NCBI GenBank assembly: GCA_035771165.1
Contig: JAWNZC010000419.1
Span: forward strand, 1,100,001 to 1,164,000
DNA length: 64,000 nt
From: Paragorgia papillata
Taxonomy: Eukaryota > Cnidaria > Anthozoa > Scleralcyonacea > Coralliidae
Reading direction: 5' to 3'
Shown: positions 38,701-50,200 of the stretch, in pieces
Layout of the letters: each line of letters opens with the position of its first letter
Position numbering within the stretch: the stretch's first letter is position 1
Made by a program: the position numbers and the translations under genes
Notes under the pieces: generated by a model
Seen by the model: the letters and a program-made list of their open reading frames with translations, nothing else
Database searches by the model: none
What the model was told of the DNA's origin: nothing

Positions 38701-40004
38701 ATAAATAGCGAGCTCTAGCATGGCCAGATAATTTACCCCAAGACTCAAATGCTTTCCTAGCAGCAGATACAGCTAAATCAACATCTTCTTTCACACCTTG
38801 CACAGTTGATGCAATTTTCTCCCCTGAATAATAAATTTAAAGATTGGGCTGAGTGGGTGAATGAGTGGGTGGGTGAGTGAGTAGGTGGGTGGATCAGTGG
38901 GTGGGTGGGTGAGTTATCTTTGTTCAGGGGAACTGAACAAAGTGATGTAATATTAAGCTAACTTCACTTTTTGCCCTGGAGTTAGCATTCCAATTATGAA
39001 AATTGAGATGACTGAACCAGTCTGATTTTTCATATTACAGTATTACTTATTAATATGATGTTTGTGGGAATTTCTTTTGTTCCCACAGGTCCATTAACAA
39101 CTAATGTACCTCGTTATATTCATTTTTACAAATCCTACCTCGTCAAACCAGGTCTGATTAGAACTAATCATACCCGGTTTGACATCAGTTTGAGATCAAC
39201 GGACGTGAGAACAAAAGAAATTCCTGGTATTACAAAGGAATAACATAAAAAGAGGTGCATTAGCTCATTCAGCCCTTTGGGATTTTACTAAATGACTGAC
39301 CCTCATTGAGCGGGACATTTAATAGCTAACACACCTCTTTTTATGCTATTACTTATAATAAAATTATTGCCCTATCAATTTCAATCCCACCCTCCTCAAA
39401 AATAGAGTGGTCTCCGTAATTAATTAATTAATTAATTAATTAATTAATTAATACCAATTAATAATGTTGCAATATGCTAGATAATTATTATAAGAAATTA
39501 CACGTGTTCAGAACTTTAATAAATTACAAAATCATTTACAAATCCATCAGAAGATTCAAAGCGCACTGGAGTCCTTTTTTCGGCAACTACTGCTCAAGCT
39601 TTGCTCAATTTAAGTCGTAATCATATCTAAACTATAATCTGAGAAATTTATTTCGTTTTTCTACGCAAATGTAACAAGTTATTACAAATGTAAATATTAC
39701 GCAAAGTATCAGTTGTTTTTTAAAGCTAAAAACGTAAAAATCAATCGATCGCCATCAAACGCTCACCTGTTGCTGGATTCTTGGTTTCATAAACCTTCCT
39801 TCCTTCAGGTTTGACCCATTTGCCGTCAATAAAATGACCAAAAGCTCTGCCATGATCATCTAACCAACCATCAGCTATCCCTGACGACTCAGGAGCTGGG
39901 CCATAATCTAAGCTTTCAAATATTTCTGAAACGCTAGATTTCGTATCAACATTTGCAGCCTCTCCTTGTTTTTCTTGCACAACTGTAGTCGTCGTTGTTG
40001 ACAT
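30263..40004 (-). CDS. ALDH16A1: aldehyde dehydrogenase family 16 member A1, 12 exons
   Basis: ALDH16A1 has a full ALDH domain followed by a degenerate second ALDH-like domain. Exons: 39767-40004, 38533-38823, 37574-37851, 37330-37482, 36699-36896, 36374-36472, 36046-36288, about 34101-34233, 32857-33070, 32289-32493, 31925-32110, 30263-30562. Landmarks: [13 protein letters not shown] (N-terminal family motif), [23 protein letters not shown] (general-base Glu 288), GQVCSAGSR (nucleophile Cys 322), VFGPVLVV and [13 protein letters not shown]. The second domain includes [39 protein letters not shown] and the end [12 protein letters not shown]. About 845 aa, against about 800 in mammals. Exon 8 has two possible donors. 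Only CAA|GTAGTA (end 34101) keeps frame with exon 9; the better-looking AAG|GTATAT (end 34064) breaks it. Mammalian ALDH16A1 lacks the Cys, which is present here. Introns carry five large tandem repeats. Confidence 0.95.
30600..30890. mobile_element. MITE copy related to 33700-34040
   Basis: The phrases GATTGGTTGTTGACC, GACGTCACATCACGTCAGC and AAACAAATAGATTACATTTT recur in the same order at 33704-33880. The internal ATAGATCACAGAAGACGTCA and its complement ACGTCATCTGTGATCTGTTA form a hairpin. It lies in the last intron of ALDH16A1. Confidence 0.65.
30944..31109. mobile_element. near-perfect palindromic foldback element
   Basis: GTAATAGCATGGTTTCGAGT at the left is the complement of the right end (GAAACCATGCTATTAC). 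The arms stay complementary almost to the centre at about 31026, giving about 80-bp arms. Confidence 0.85.
31110..31562. mobile_element. inverted-repeat element with internal 22-bp tandem repeat
   Basis: TTATTAATAATATACATGAA near the left pairs with TTTCATGTATATTATTAA near the right. Inside, CAGATTTTTGCACTGTGATT repeats about four times with 22-bp spacing at 31402-31497. It directly abuts the palindrome at 30944-31109. Confidence 0.65.
32554..32735. repeat. (CCCT)n pyrimidine tract
   Basis: About 180 bp of TCCC with few interruptions, next to the acceptor of ALDH16A1 exon 10 (32493). Confidence 0.95.
33232..33545. mobile_element. dispersed repeats: GACAAAGGGCCTTTGCTCGA fragment plus SINE-like copy 2
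   Basis: 33232-33275 belongs to the family at 855-960. 33386-33450 (GGAAAACCGGAGAACCCGGC, then CCCTCGAAGCACAGGAGAG) is the second copy of the repeat at 205-470. They lie in the ALDH16A1 intron between exons 8 and 9. Confidence 0.55.
33700..34040. mobile_element. foldback MITE
   Basis: AAACAAATAGATTCCATTTT at 33848 pairs with AAATGGAATCTATTTGTTA at 34017. The arms include TGTCTGTTCAGTTATAGATG and its complement. The outer left part matches the copy at 30600-30890. It ends only about 25 bp from ALDH16A1 exon 8. Confidence 0.7.
35330..36030. repeat. 700-bp pyrimidine tract (TTCG/TTCC)-(TCCC)n-(TGCC)n-(TTCC)n
   Basis: Ordered blocks: TTCG/TTCC mixed to 35525, TCCC to about 35709, TGCC to about 35803, TTCC to about 35966, then TCCC again. 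It lies in ALDH16A1 intron 7, with its edge about 15 bp from the donor of exon 7 (36046). Confidence 0.95.
36938..37302. repeat. (GGAA)n purine tract
   Basis: About 365 bp of GGAA with a few GGGA and GGAC variants lie between ALDH16A1 exons 4 and 5. The purines are on the plus strand here. Most other tracts in this gene have pyrimidines on the plus strand. Confidence 0.95.
37912..38518. repeat. 20-bp minisatellite (ACCTCTCTCTAATAAACACA)n
   Basis: About 30 units of the 20-mer with TTTCT and deletion variants, in ALDH16A1 intron 2 up to about 15 bp from the exon 2 donor. Confidence 0.95.
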
Positions 40005-40085
40005 ATTTTGATCTTAATGCAGACACTCCGCAAACTTACAAAGAAAGCAGTTTACAACTGTGAATATATTCTCAACTTGTGCCTT

Positions 40086-40475
40086 GTATCACTAACTGGT
40101 TCCAGGGTTACGCGGTCAAAAGACGAAAAAGCGTTACTGCGAGTCAGGCATTGAAATTTTGCATTGAAGTTTTGCATTGAAGTTTTGCATTGAAGTTTTG
40201 CATTGAAGTTTTGCATTGAAGTTTTGCATTGATGTTTTGCATTGAAGTTTTGCATTGAAGTTTTGCATTGATGTTTTGCATTGAAGTTTTGCATTGAAGT
40301 TTTGCATTGAAGTTTTGCATTGAAGTTTTGCATTGAAGTTTTGCATTGAAGTTTTGCATTGAAGTTTTGCATTGAAGTTCAGCATTCGGCTTCAAATTTC
40401 ATTACGTTATGCGTGACTCGCAGTAGACGTTTTTTCGTCTTTTGACCGCGTAACCCTGGAACTAGTTAGTGATCG
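40086..40475. mobile_element. inverted-repeat element containing a 13-bp minisatellite
   Basis: The arms CAGGGTTACGCGGTCAAAAG (40107) and CTTTTGACCGCGTAACCCTG (40439) are exact complements, and pairing extends outward through CACTAACT and inward past GACGAAAAA. Between them about 18 copies of TGAAGTTTTGCAT (40146-40385) are arrayed. The element sits 80-470 bp upstream of the ALDH16A1 start codon. Confidence 0.85.
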
Positions 40476-40839
40476 TCGCAAAATGCAGCGTAAGCATAAT
40501 GAAATGTAACAAATTTCAACTGCAATTGCAGAATTCTGGGGGTAAATCACTCCCAAAAGCCTCGTACACCGTTTAAGATTAAAAAAATCCGCAAAAATCT
40601 CATAAATCCGTGAAAAATTCAGAAAAATATCAAAAATCCCGAAAAAATCTCAAAAAAATCCCAGAAAAATCCCAAAATCGTATGCATTTTTGCCTTGAAA
40701 TTGCTTGAAATTGAAATTCACAATTTCAATTTCAATTTCCCGATTAGATTGCTTGATGCCTTGCTTGAAATTCACAAGACTATCCCCGGAATTAAGACAC
40801 CTTAAAATAAACCCCCATCAGGCATAAACACCCCGGGCA

Positions 40840-40845
40840 GTATCC
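40840..40845. other. target-site duplication GTATCC, left
   Basis: GTATCC immediately precedes the left inverted-repeat end and is repeated at 56479-56484 immediately after the right end. Confidence 0.85.
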
Positions 40846-41240
40846 TATGGAGGGGTATTCCGGACAAAAATGACATTCGTTCGTACCCCATTTCATTCGT
40901 TCGTACACCTCATTTCATTCGTTCGTACACCTCATTTCATTCGTTCGTACACCCTATGCCATTCGATCGTACTTCGTAGCATTCAATCGTACACCTCATC
41001 ACCTCATGCTATTCGATCGTGGTCTATGCCATTCGATCGTACTTCATGCCATTCGATCGTACACCTCATGCCGTTCGATCGTGTTCTATGCCATTGAGCC
41101 ATTCGTTCGTACACCCCATTCCATTCGTTCGTACATTTCGTACACCTCATCCCATTCGATCGTACACCCTATGCCATTCGATCGTGGTCTATGCCATTCG
41201 GTCGTACTTCATGCCATTCGATCGTACTTCACATAATGCG
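40846..41240. repeat. left terminal inverted repeat with subrepeats
   Basis: About 16 tandem 20-22 bp units centred on CATTCGATCGTAC or CATTCGTTCGTAC, preceded by the unique tip at 40846-40872. The CGATCG core is palindromic. Reading frames starting at 40870-41019 are repeat-derived. Confidence 0.88.
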
Positions 41241-41279
41241 GGCTCTGACCACGCGATCGGCAGCCATATTTTCGGAATA

Positions 41280-44200
41280 ATGGCGGACTCAGCTGTTAAG
41301 CATGTTGTGTCAGTTTTAAGAACTGCTCTGGATCAAATTGAAAATTCGCCCTTGAATGAAACTCAACCACCCAGTGTACCTTCTACTTTGCCTACCACTT
41401 CAGGACAACAAAGCTTTGTTGATGCTGCCCAGCGTGATTTCAGGTATGTATTTATAAATATGCAGACGCAGTAAATGTAAGTTTAAATAGCAAAGCGCTT
41501 TTTGTAAACCAAAAGTCAGACAAACAAACCGAAATTAAATCTCCAGGGATTCCTAATGAGCCATTTTTTTTCTGTTGGAAGTGCAAGAATAAATTACAAA
41601 CTCAGACAGACATGAATTAGACGTCATCTGTGCACTTCGATATTGAATCACTATAGTATAAAAACTTTATTAAAATACGTAAGCTTTATATAAATAACTG
41701 TAATTTCTTGCTATAAGCTTAAATAAAAATGGATAGTCAAGCTCAATTATATTATGTATTTTACATAAAATGTATATTCACTATATTATTGACATAAATC
41801 CAATGAATAAATATTTTAGTTTATTCATTTGATAATTAATTTTAGAAAAGCATTTCCAGGACTGTGCTCAAGGAATGTTACACGTCCACGCATAACAGCA
41901 TCTAATTCAAGATCTTCACCTGATACAGAGCAACCACCCAAAAAGAAGCCACTGAAAGGCTATGTCCCTTTGAGGTTTCAGCCACTTGAAACGTGGACAC
42001 ATGAAATTTGTATTTTGGGCCGGTGTGATGAGTCACACACACCTGACAGAGACAGACTTGACACTCTTATGGCAGCAGGGCTTGGAAAAGTTAAAGTTGT
42101 ATTTCCAAACAAAAATGCTTCTCATGAAGAACTTAGAAAATTCATGGAAGAAAAATTCCCAAAGCTAAAAGGATCAGGAGGGTTTGAAGTGTTGAGGGCT
42201 GTTGGAGGTGGTGGAGGGCAGAGGTCTCTCAGTCTTATTCCACCAGGCCGAGAAGGGTATTCGGTACCACATCTGAAAGAAAGGTTGGGTCAGGCAATAG
42301 CTTACTTTCGTCCTCTACAAGCCAATTTGGATGAAAGGAAAGTCAAACTAGAGGTAAATTTGTATTCATGTTCATTACATGTGATTTAATTGACAAGCTT
42401 CTGGTAAAATTTATTTTTTAATACTTGCTGACACTATATTATTGACATTTACATAATAATTTACAGTGTATTATGTAAATATAATATTAATACAATTTAT
42501 AAAGCAGTCATTTTGTGAAAGTGTGACCAAGACTACCAAATATTGACAATCAATTTTTATATTTTGATTTGGAAGCTAGAGAACTGTGGTTATACCTAGT
42601 GTTCTCAGGCCTCTCATTTAGAGGTGTGTGATTGCACACGCACGCACAACGGCACGCACATCGGCACACGCATACGGTGTACTGTATGAAAAGTTGGATT
42701 TAATATTTACCATATGATGTCCTGGGAGTTTGGTTATAGGTGGTTTTCACTATGACATCACAAAATTCTAAAATGTTTATTATTAAACCTACAAAGTTGG
42801 TTGTTTTTTATATTTTGTAGATCGTTATTACGAGTTTTCCTGAAAAATTTTAAGTTGATACAACTATTCCTTTTTGAGTTACAGAGTTTTGAATTATATT
42901 ATTGCTGACATCAGCATAATTTTCAAATGTCATTAAAAGCCACTTTGTACCCACAGTTGGGCATACAATGCTTGGTTAAGCTTTAGAAGAGATGTCTGAT
43001 TATATCTGATGGACAATCTAAAGATTCTGGTTGAAACTACACTTTATATGAGCATTCGTTTTTTGGCCGCCATATTTGTGTACCTCACAGATGCCAATTA
43101 GGTACACAAACATGGCAGCCGAAAAGCAAATGCTCGTATAAAGTGTAGTTTTTGCCAGAATTTTCAGGTTGTACATCAGATGTAATTAGACATCACTTCT
43201 AAAGCTTAACAAAGATTTATACCTTGAATTGTGTACACAATGAGACTTTTAACGACATTGAAAATTATGCTGATGTCAGCAATAATACAATTCAAAACCC
43301 TGTAGCTCAAGGAAAATTTGTATCGACTTAACATTTTCCAGGAAGACTCAGAATAATGATCTACAAAATATATAAAACAACCAACCTTTTAGGTTTTAAA
43401 ATAATAAACATTTTAGAAGTTTGTGATGCCCCAGTGAAAACCACCTATATATTGTAAAAGCATAGAAAAAGGGACTGGTTTCATTAATGCAGTTGTAAAA
43501 ATTTCATTGCAAATTGATAACATAATTATAAGCTTTAAATACTGATTCTGTTATAAAAGCCTAGTTTTTTATTAATTGCTGATAATGCCAAAAATGAGTT
43601 TTTTTTACATTGAATTTGGGTATAACTATAATTTTGTGTGATAATTAGGAACAATATCTACTAAGAAGGGAGTGTATAATTTTCATTACCCCAAAGACTG
43701 GTAGGTATACCTGTGGGACTTCCATACAGAGAACTTTCTTAAACGAAAAAGTTGTTGTAGTGCTGCTGCAATATATATAACTTTGAAATTGTGCTGTATT
43801 TTTAATACAATAAACAAACAAAGATATGCTGCTATTATTAAGCTCTCTGAAGAACTGGGCAGAGTACAATACTCGATCACTAAAAAGGAATTCGGTCCGT
43901 ATTTTATTCCTTTGGCAACTTTTGAGGTGGCATGCCCTTCATAACCTGATAAAGGGCACATTATTAGAACGAAGTGGCTATAGGTCCGGTAATTGGAACT
44001 CGTTCAAGAAAAACTAAAGGTCCGGCAATTGGTTTTAGCACCAGCGCGGCCTGATTCCGATTACACGTAACTGCCATAACACGTGTTTACGTGTTGTCTT
44101 AATGTCTTTTCTTCTTTGATTCGCTAAGCTCAGCGTTGTCAACCAGTGTATACTCAAATACTGTCGTTGAATGTGTGTTGGCTTCGATCAACAAAGCTTC

Positions 44201-47200
44201 TTTTAACTTGAACTAAAGGTAAAACCTTACATTATATGAGCCGGCTAATTGAGCTAACTCGTGTCACGAAATTCTCTTATCGCTCGGCGGTCAAAACAAC
44301 TTTTAACCAAACAAGACGCCTGCTTAGGCTTATACACTCGTGCTACTGAGTGATTATTGCAACCTGCTTAACCTTGGCATGCCATAGTCCATGCACGGAA
44401 CAGTGCACACATAACAAACGTTTGTTTAAATGTACATACATTTCAGACGCAATGAAGTTACGCAGTGTAGAACTGCACTGAGACTCTGAAAGCTATTTTG
44501 ATTGTACGGTTAGAGGTATTTAATTATCGATTTGCAAGTATTAAAATTTAAAATTACAACAATAGACCTTATTCCAAAATGGCAAACATTTTAACATTTT
44601 TAATGTGCATATCAAATGCAAAGCAAAAACCTTTGTGAACTGCCAAGATTTTAGTAAAGAAATGCTGACGTTTTGAGTGGCTGATATATATAGTCAGTGC
44701 TAGTGGTCAGTGATAGAACAGAAATTCGCTGCATCCCACTCAGCGGTCTCGCCGCGTTGGTGCTGGAACAGATTGCCGGACCTTTAGTTTTTCTTGAACG
44801 AGTTCCGATTACCGGACCCATAGCCACTTCGTATGAAGCCTTTTAGCTACAAGTAACAGATGGCGTTTTACTTGAGCATTTTTGGACTTTAAGTGAAGTT
44901 CTCTAATTTTCAGTAACAATACTGTATATTTTATATACATGTACTTAGTTTAACAAACAAATGTGTAGAAGTAAACCTTTAAGGTATTATGATCGAATCT
45001 TTTATTCAGAATGCGGGTCCAGTTATCAAATGCATCAAATGCAATGGAGAGTTCACTTATGGCGATTTTAAAAATCACCAATATGTTTGTGGTTTGCAAG
45101 TACATGGTGATAACAATTTGTGAGTAAAAAATTACTATAGCCTATTCTAATTCTAAATTGTTCAAAAATACTTTCTAGAAAATAGAGCATGGTGCCCAAA
45201 CTAAATTTAACTTTTTAAGAGAAGTAATTGTCTGTTCGAAACAACAATTAATTTTCACTTGATATTAATTGGATTTTGACCTAAATGTATTTATATAATT
45301 GGATTTACTTTTAGGCCACAGTTTTTTTATTAATTGGTTTACGGATTCCGCCGACTGTAAAAATCCAGAATCGAAAGTGAAAACAACAACAAATGCTTCT
45401 AACATGAAGTACCAGCCACGACGACCCTAAGTACTGCTGGCTCAAGTAATCCCATCGTTGCTAATATTTTTTGCATGTTTTTCACAATGTAATGAATGTA
45501 CTTGCACTAAGTGGTCACGTAATCTCAATTATCTTAAAATAGCAGGTATGGGATTATAACCTTACAAAACGGATATAGGATGGTGTTTCAAGTAAAATTT
45601 CGGAATTTTGATTTGCAAAAGTTGAATTGTCTTAGAGAAAATAACAATATCGTAGCTGGTCACGTGACTAAAATAAAATTTTTATGCATGCGCAAATTGT
45701 CTTTAAAACGCAAATTTTTCGCTTAAAGCACAAGAAACATACTGTATAACGAGACGGTTTGAGGTATTTTAAAGGTATTTTGCTTTTAGCCGCCATGGTG
45801 GATGAAAAATTCATGTCATCCAACATGGCGGCCAAAAACAAAATGTAGGTTGATCATGCTAAACGTTATTTATTCTTACTAAAAGTTGGCATGCACGATA
45901 TCAAACCGTTTCTCTACAATGTTTCTTGGGGTTTGATTGTAAAAATGTGGTTTTGAAGAAGATTTTGTACATGCTTGTAATTTTATTTTAGTCACGTGAC
46001 CAAGCATTACTGCCTGATGTGACATGTGATCTTTCAAGACTAAAGGACTTTGTGTTTTCGAAAATAAACAATAACGTGAAGTTCCCTATCCCGCTGACCA
46101 ATGAAGATGTTTTAAATTCCTTAAAAGGTATCAAAGCGAATAAAGCAACTGGCATTGATAACATCAGTGCTAGGCTGCTTAAAATAGCAGCTCCGATCAT
46201 AGCGCCCTCGCTCACAAAGATCATGAATTTGTCTTTGGCCTCAGCCGTTTTTCCAAGTTGATGGAAGACAGCAAAAGTTACACTACTTTTTAAAGATGGA
46301 GATCGCGAAGATGTAACAAATTACCGCCCAATATCAGTACTGCCGGTTTTATCCAAAATAATCGAAAAGCATGTACACAAACACCTGTACTCCTACCTGA
46401 ATCAACACAACTTGATATATTCCAGACAGTCAGGTTTTCGTCACCATCATAGTACTGAAACAGCATTGATCAAGATAATTGACCAGCTTCTGTTAGAGTT
46501 GGACAATGACAGGATCAGTGGTATGGTATTTGTTGATTATCGTAAAGCTTTTGATATGGTTGATCACGTTTGCTACTGTCTAAACTGGAGATTTATGGAC
46601 TAGATCAATATTCTATCTCATGGATAAAGTCTTACTTAGAAGGGAGATTACAGTGTGTACAAGTTGCTGGAGTACAGTCTGAAATGCGAAATATTAATCA
46701 TGATTGTCTTCGTGATTTTCATTAACGATTTACCATTACACGTTAATAAAGCACAAGTTGATCTTTTTGCAGATGACACAACCCTTACCACTTCGGCTGT
46801 TTACACCGACGCGCAATTATTGACGAGTCTTCACGCGAGTCTATGATCAGTGTTGAAAATTGGGCAGCAGCTAATAAATTACCATTGAACGAGAGTAAGA
46901 CCAAGGCCTTGTTAATAACAGGAAAACGCCTCTTAGCTAAGATGGAATCAAACAGTAATAACCAGATAGGGCTCGGAATAAACTATCAACAAATTTCCAG
47001 TGCTGGTCTTTTAGGTCTTGAAATTGACCAGAACTTGAGTTTTCAGGACCATGTTGATAAAATATGTAAAAAGTTTGCGCAGCGCATCGGCATTCTTAAT
47101 AGAATCAAACTTTGTTTGCCTATCAAACAAAGAGTTTTGTACTATGATTCTATTATAAAGCCCATATTTTCTTATAATTTAATTAGAGTGTTAAGATTGC

Positions 47201-50200
47201 AAAAACGAGCAGCGAGAGTGATTTTAGATGCACCGAAACTGTCTTCGTCGGTTGAACTTTTTAACAGATTAAGGTGGCTTCCTTTTTATGAAGAGGTAAA
47301 AGTTAATAAATGCCTGTTGGCTTTTAAGCGTCTACATGGAGAAACAGCACCTTATATGAATGAAACGCTAAAATTAAATAGTGAATTCCATAATAGAAAC
47401 ACTAGATACGCAAATTTAAATTTTATTTGTCCACAATTTGTAAGAAAGACAGAAGGTGGGAAAACATTTAGCGTAACAACCACACAGTTGTGGAACAGTC
47501 TGCCATTAGACCTCAAGAGACAAAAAAGTGCGCGTTTATTTTAGAACAAATATCAAGATTTATTACTAGATAAACAACTTTCTCTTTACCATTTTCAGCC
47601 TTGATTTTGATAAATTAATATTCTTAGCTTGTATATATTTATATATTTATTTTTGACTTATTTTTCTTTAATTGTAATATTGTAAATTATAAATTGTAAT
47701 TGTATTTCATGTATTTTAGATTTAGAAATTTTGAGGGCTGCAAGTTTATTAGTGTATTTAACACTATTGTGTACTACCCTCTTGAAATAAAGTCGCTATC
47801 TATCGCCGTTTTCTCTAAAACAATGCAAGTTTTAAAAATTTAAAATTCAGAAATTTTACTTAAAACGCCACCCTATATCCGTTTTATAGAGTTATAGAGG
47901 TTTTTTTCTATTTTTTTTCCAAACTACCAACCATTTTTTCTTTAAATTAAATCTGTAAACCAATTTAAAAAAAGTCTGGCCTTAGTTCTTTTTGTTATAG
48001 TTATGAGTAATACATACAATTATGGTTTTGAAACACTTTTAGTGTTTCAAGATTATCGCTGCACATCTTAAAAATAAATTATTTTAAATTTTTTTGACAC
48101 GACTATTTGAGTTTTGAACATGTATGTAACTTGATGTGCCTTTCAATTGTCTGCAGGTCCATTAACTCGTGTGATCCAGAATTGGAAATCATAGAATCAA
48201 ATGAGGTTAGTACTGGCATACAGTGTTGTGTGTTTTATTTATTGTAATATATTTGCTCCTAGATGGAGTACTGTATATAATCCAGGCAGGCATGTGGTAT
48301 GTGCTTACCAAATTTCGACACAGACTATGAGTACGATATCTTGACATACACACAATTGATCCAGAAACCATGCGTCTAATCATTTTTATACCTAATTCGA
48401 CAAAAATAAAGTCAATTGTCAAAGTTTATGTCAGTCATTCAGCGTCTTGTCAGTTTATTACGGTGACACAGGCATTTCCTAATTCGCTTATTTGTTTTTT
48501 TCTTTATACCGTTTAAAAGTGTCCCAGCAAAATACGGCACACATCAAACGGTGTCAAAATATTGTTTTTTTCTCTTCCTTATGGCAATCTCATACTCAGA
48601 CCTCCTCACGTCCAATATTTGTGGGGTGGGCTCCCTGTGTACCTGTATACATGTTCGACTGTATAGCACTGCTCAGAAATGAATTAATTTCTATAATAAT
48701 GTGAACATTTGTATATGGACATCAACTACAATAACTGGAGTTTTACAATAGCAATACTTTGTTTTGTTTACACTACAATAACAGTTCTTTGTTTTGTTGT
48801 TTTTTAATTATAATTATTGCAACATATCATATAGAGAATCGATGATGATACAGGTGTAATTGCGTGTGCTGTTCCTGTGGGAAATAAAGTAAACAGCCAA
48901 GGTTTGTAAAAATGAATAATTTATAAAGCATCAGAATTAAACTGAATTATGGATATGCACCTATACTACATGCTACATATAAATGTTAAAAAGCTTTTTT
49001 AGCCAAGTCAAGTTTAAGTCAAATGTCCAAGTCAAAGAACTATACTACATTGGAGCGTCCATGTATAAATCATTTTTTTTGTTGAGGTCAACCACAAAGA
49101 TTATTGTATGTATTACCCTATTTGTATAATTATAATATGTACTGTACATGTATAACCCCATGCATTACCATGCAATTAATTACTAACACATATGTTAGAT
49201 TTGAAAGCTAAGAACTGGCTGTACTAGGTTATGAACTACCTGAACCATTTAGCCACAAAAGTAAACCGCCTAAACCAAATGAAACTAATAACATGAGAAA
49301 TACCACATGACTCAAATTATTTTATTTAGGTAGCCTTGCCTACTTAAAAGACGTTTTCCCTCATCTAAGTATTGAGACTTTACAAAATTTACTAGACAGC
49401 AAATTTGGAAGCGTATCAGATGTTATCGACGAAGTGATTGGAACAGACAATGATTTTGAAACAGGTTCGTTGTGTTGTAAAGGGAATGTGTAACTTGGAA
49501 TAGGGACACAACTATTTGTATCAAAATGATTTCAAGTGCAGAAGATATCTCTGCAGCTGAGTAGACTGTTTAGGACACTACATCTGCCCCCGAGTATATC
49601 TGTTAGACAACCTTTGATGGTTTATATTGCGTGGTGTGAACATCAACAACGGTTGTTTACTTGTTCATGTTCAAATTTGGTAATACGGACTATCAAAAGT
49701 TGTTAAAAGAATGTAACCATTGTTACCATTGTTGATTGACTGTAATGTATAAATTAGCATTAATTAAAGGCTTTATCGTTGTTATATGGCGTCCGACTAG
49801 TAACACTTATTGAAGGGGGAAATGTATATAGGCTGCAACTTACAAGAATCTAAGAAAGCCATGATTTTTAAAACGTTTTGTTTGTTTTCTATTTAGACGA
49901 GTTTCCTGATTTTGGTGCGATGATGAAGAGTGATGTAGATGGTCAACTTGATCTTTCTGCGCTTCTCCAAAAACTAGCACCCACAAAGTTGATCCCTCAT
50001 AGATTGTCTGTTAACCGCGAAAGCCTGTTTCAAGATAGTGTGTCCTTGTTTAAAAAATCAAGCTTTGATTTCGAATCTCCTGTCAAAATAATCTTTGAGA
50101 ATGAGCCAGCAATTGATGGTGGGGGACCCAGACGAGAGTATTTTACCCTTCTAATGAGATGTCTGGTTTCTCCTACAAACGTTGTGAGATTGTTTGAGGG

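Noticed and set aside
40870..41236. Reading frames rich in RSYxMPFD/HSIV motifs (and mirror frames at 56054-56499)
   Set aside because: They translate the 20-22 bp subrepeats of the terminal inverted repeats.
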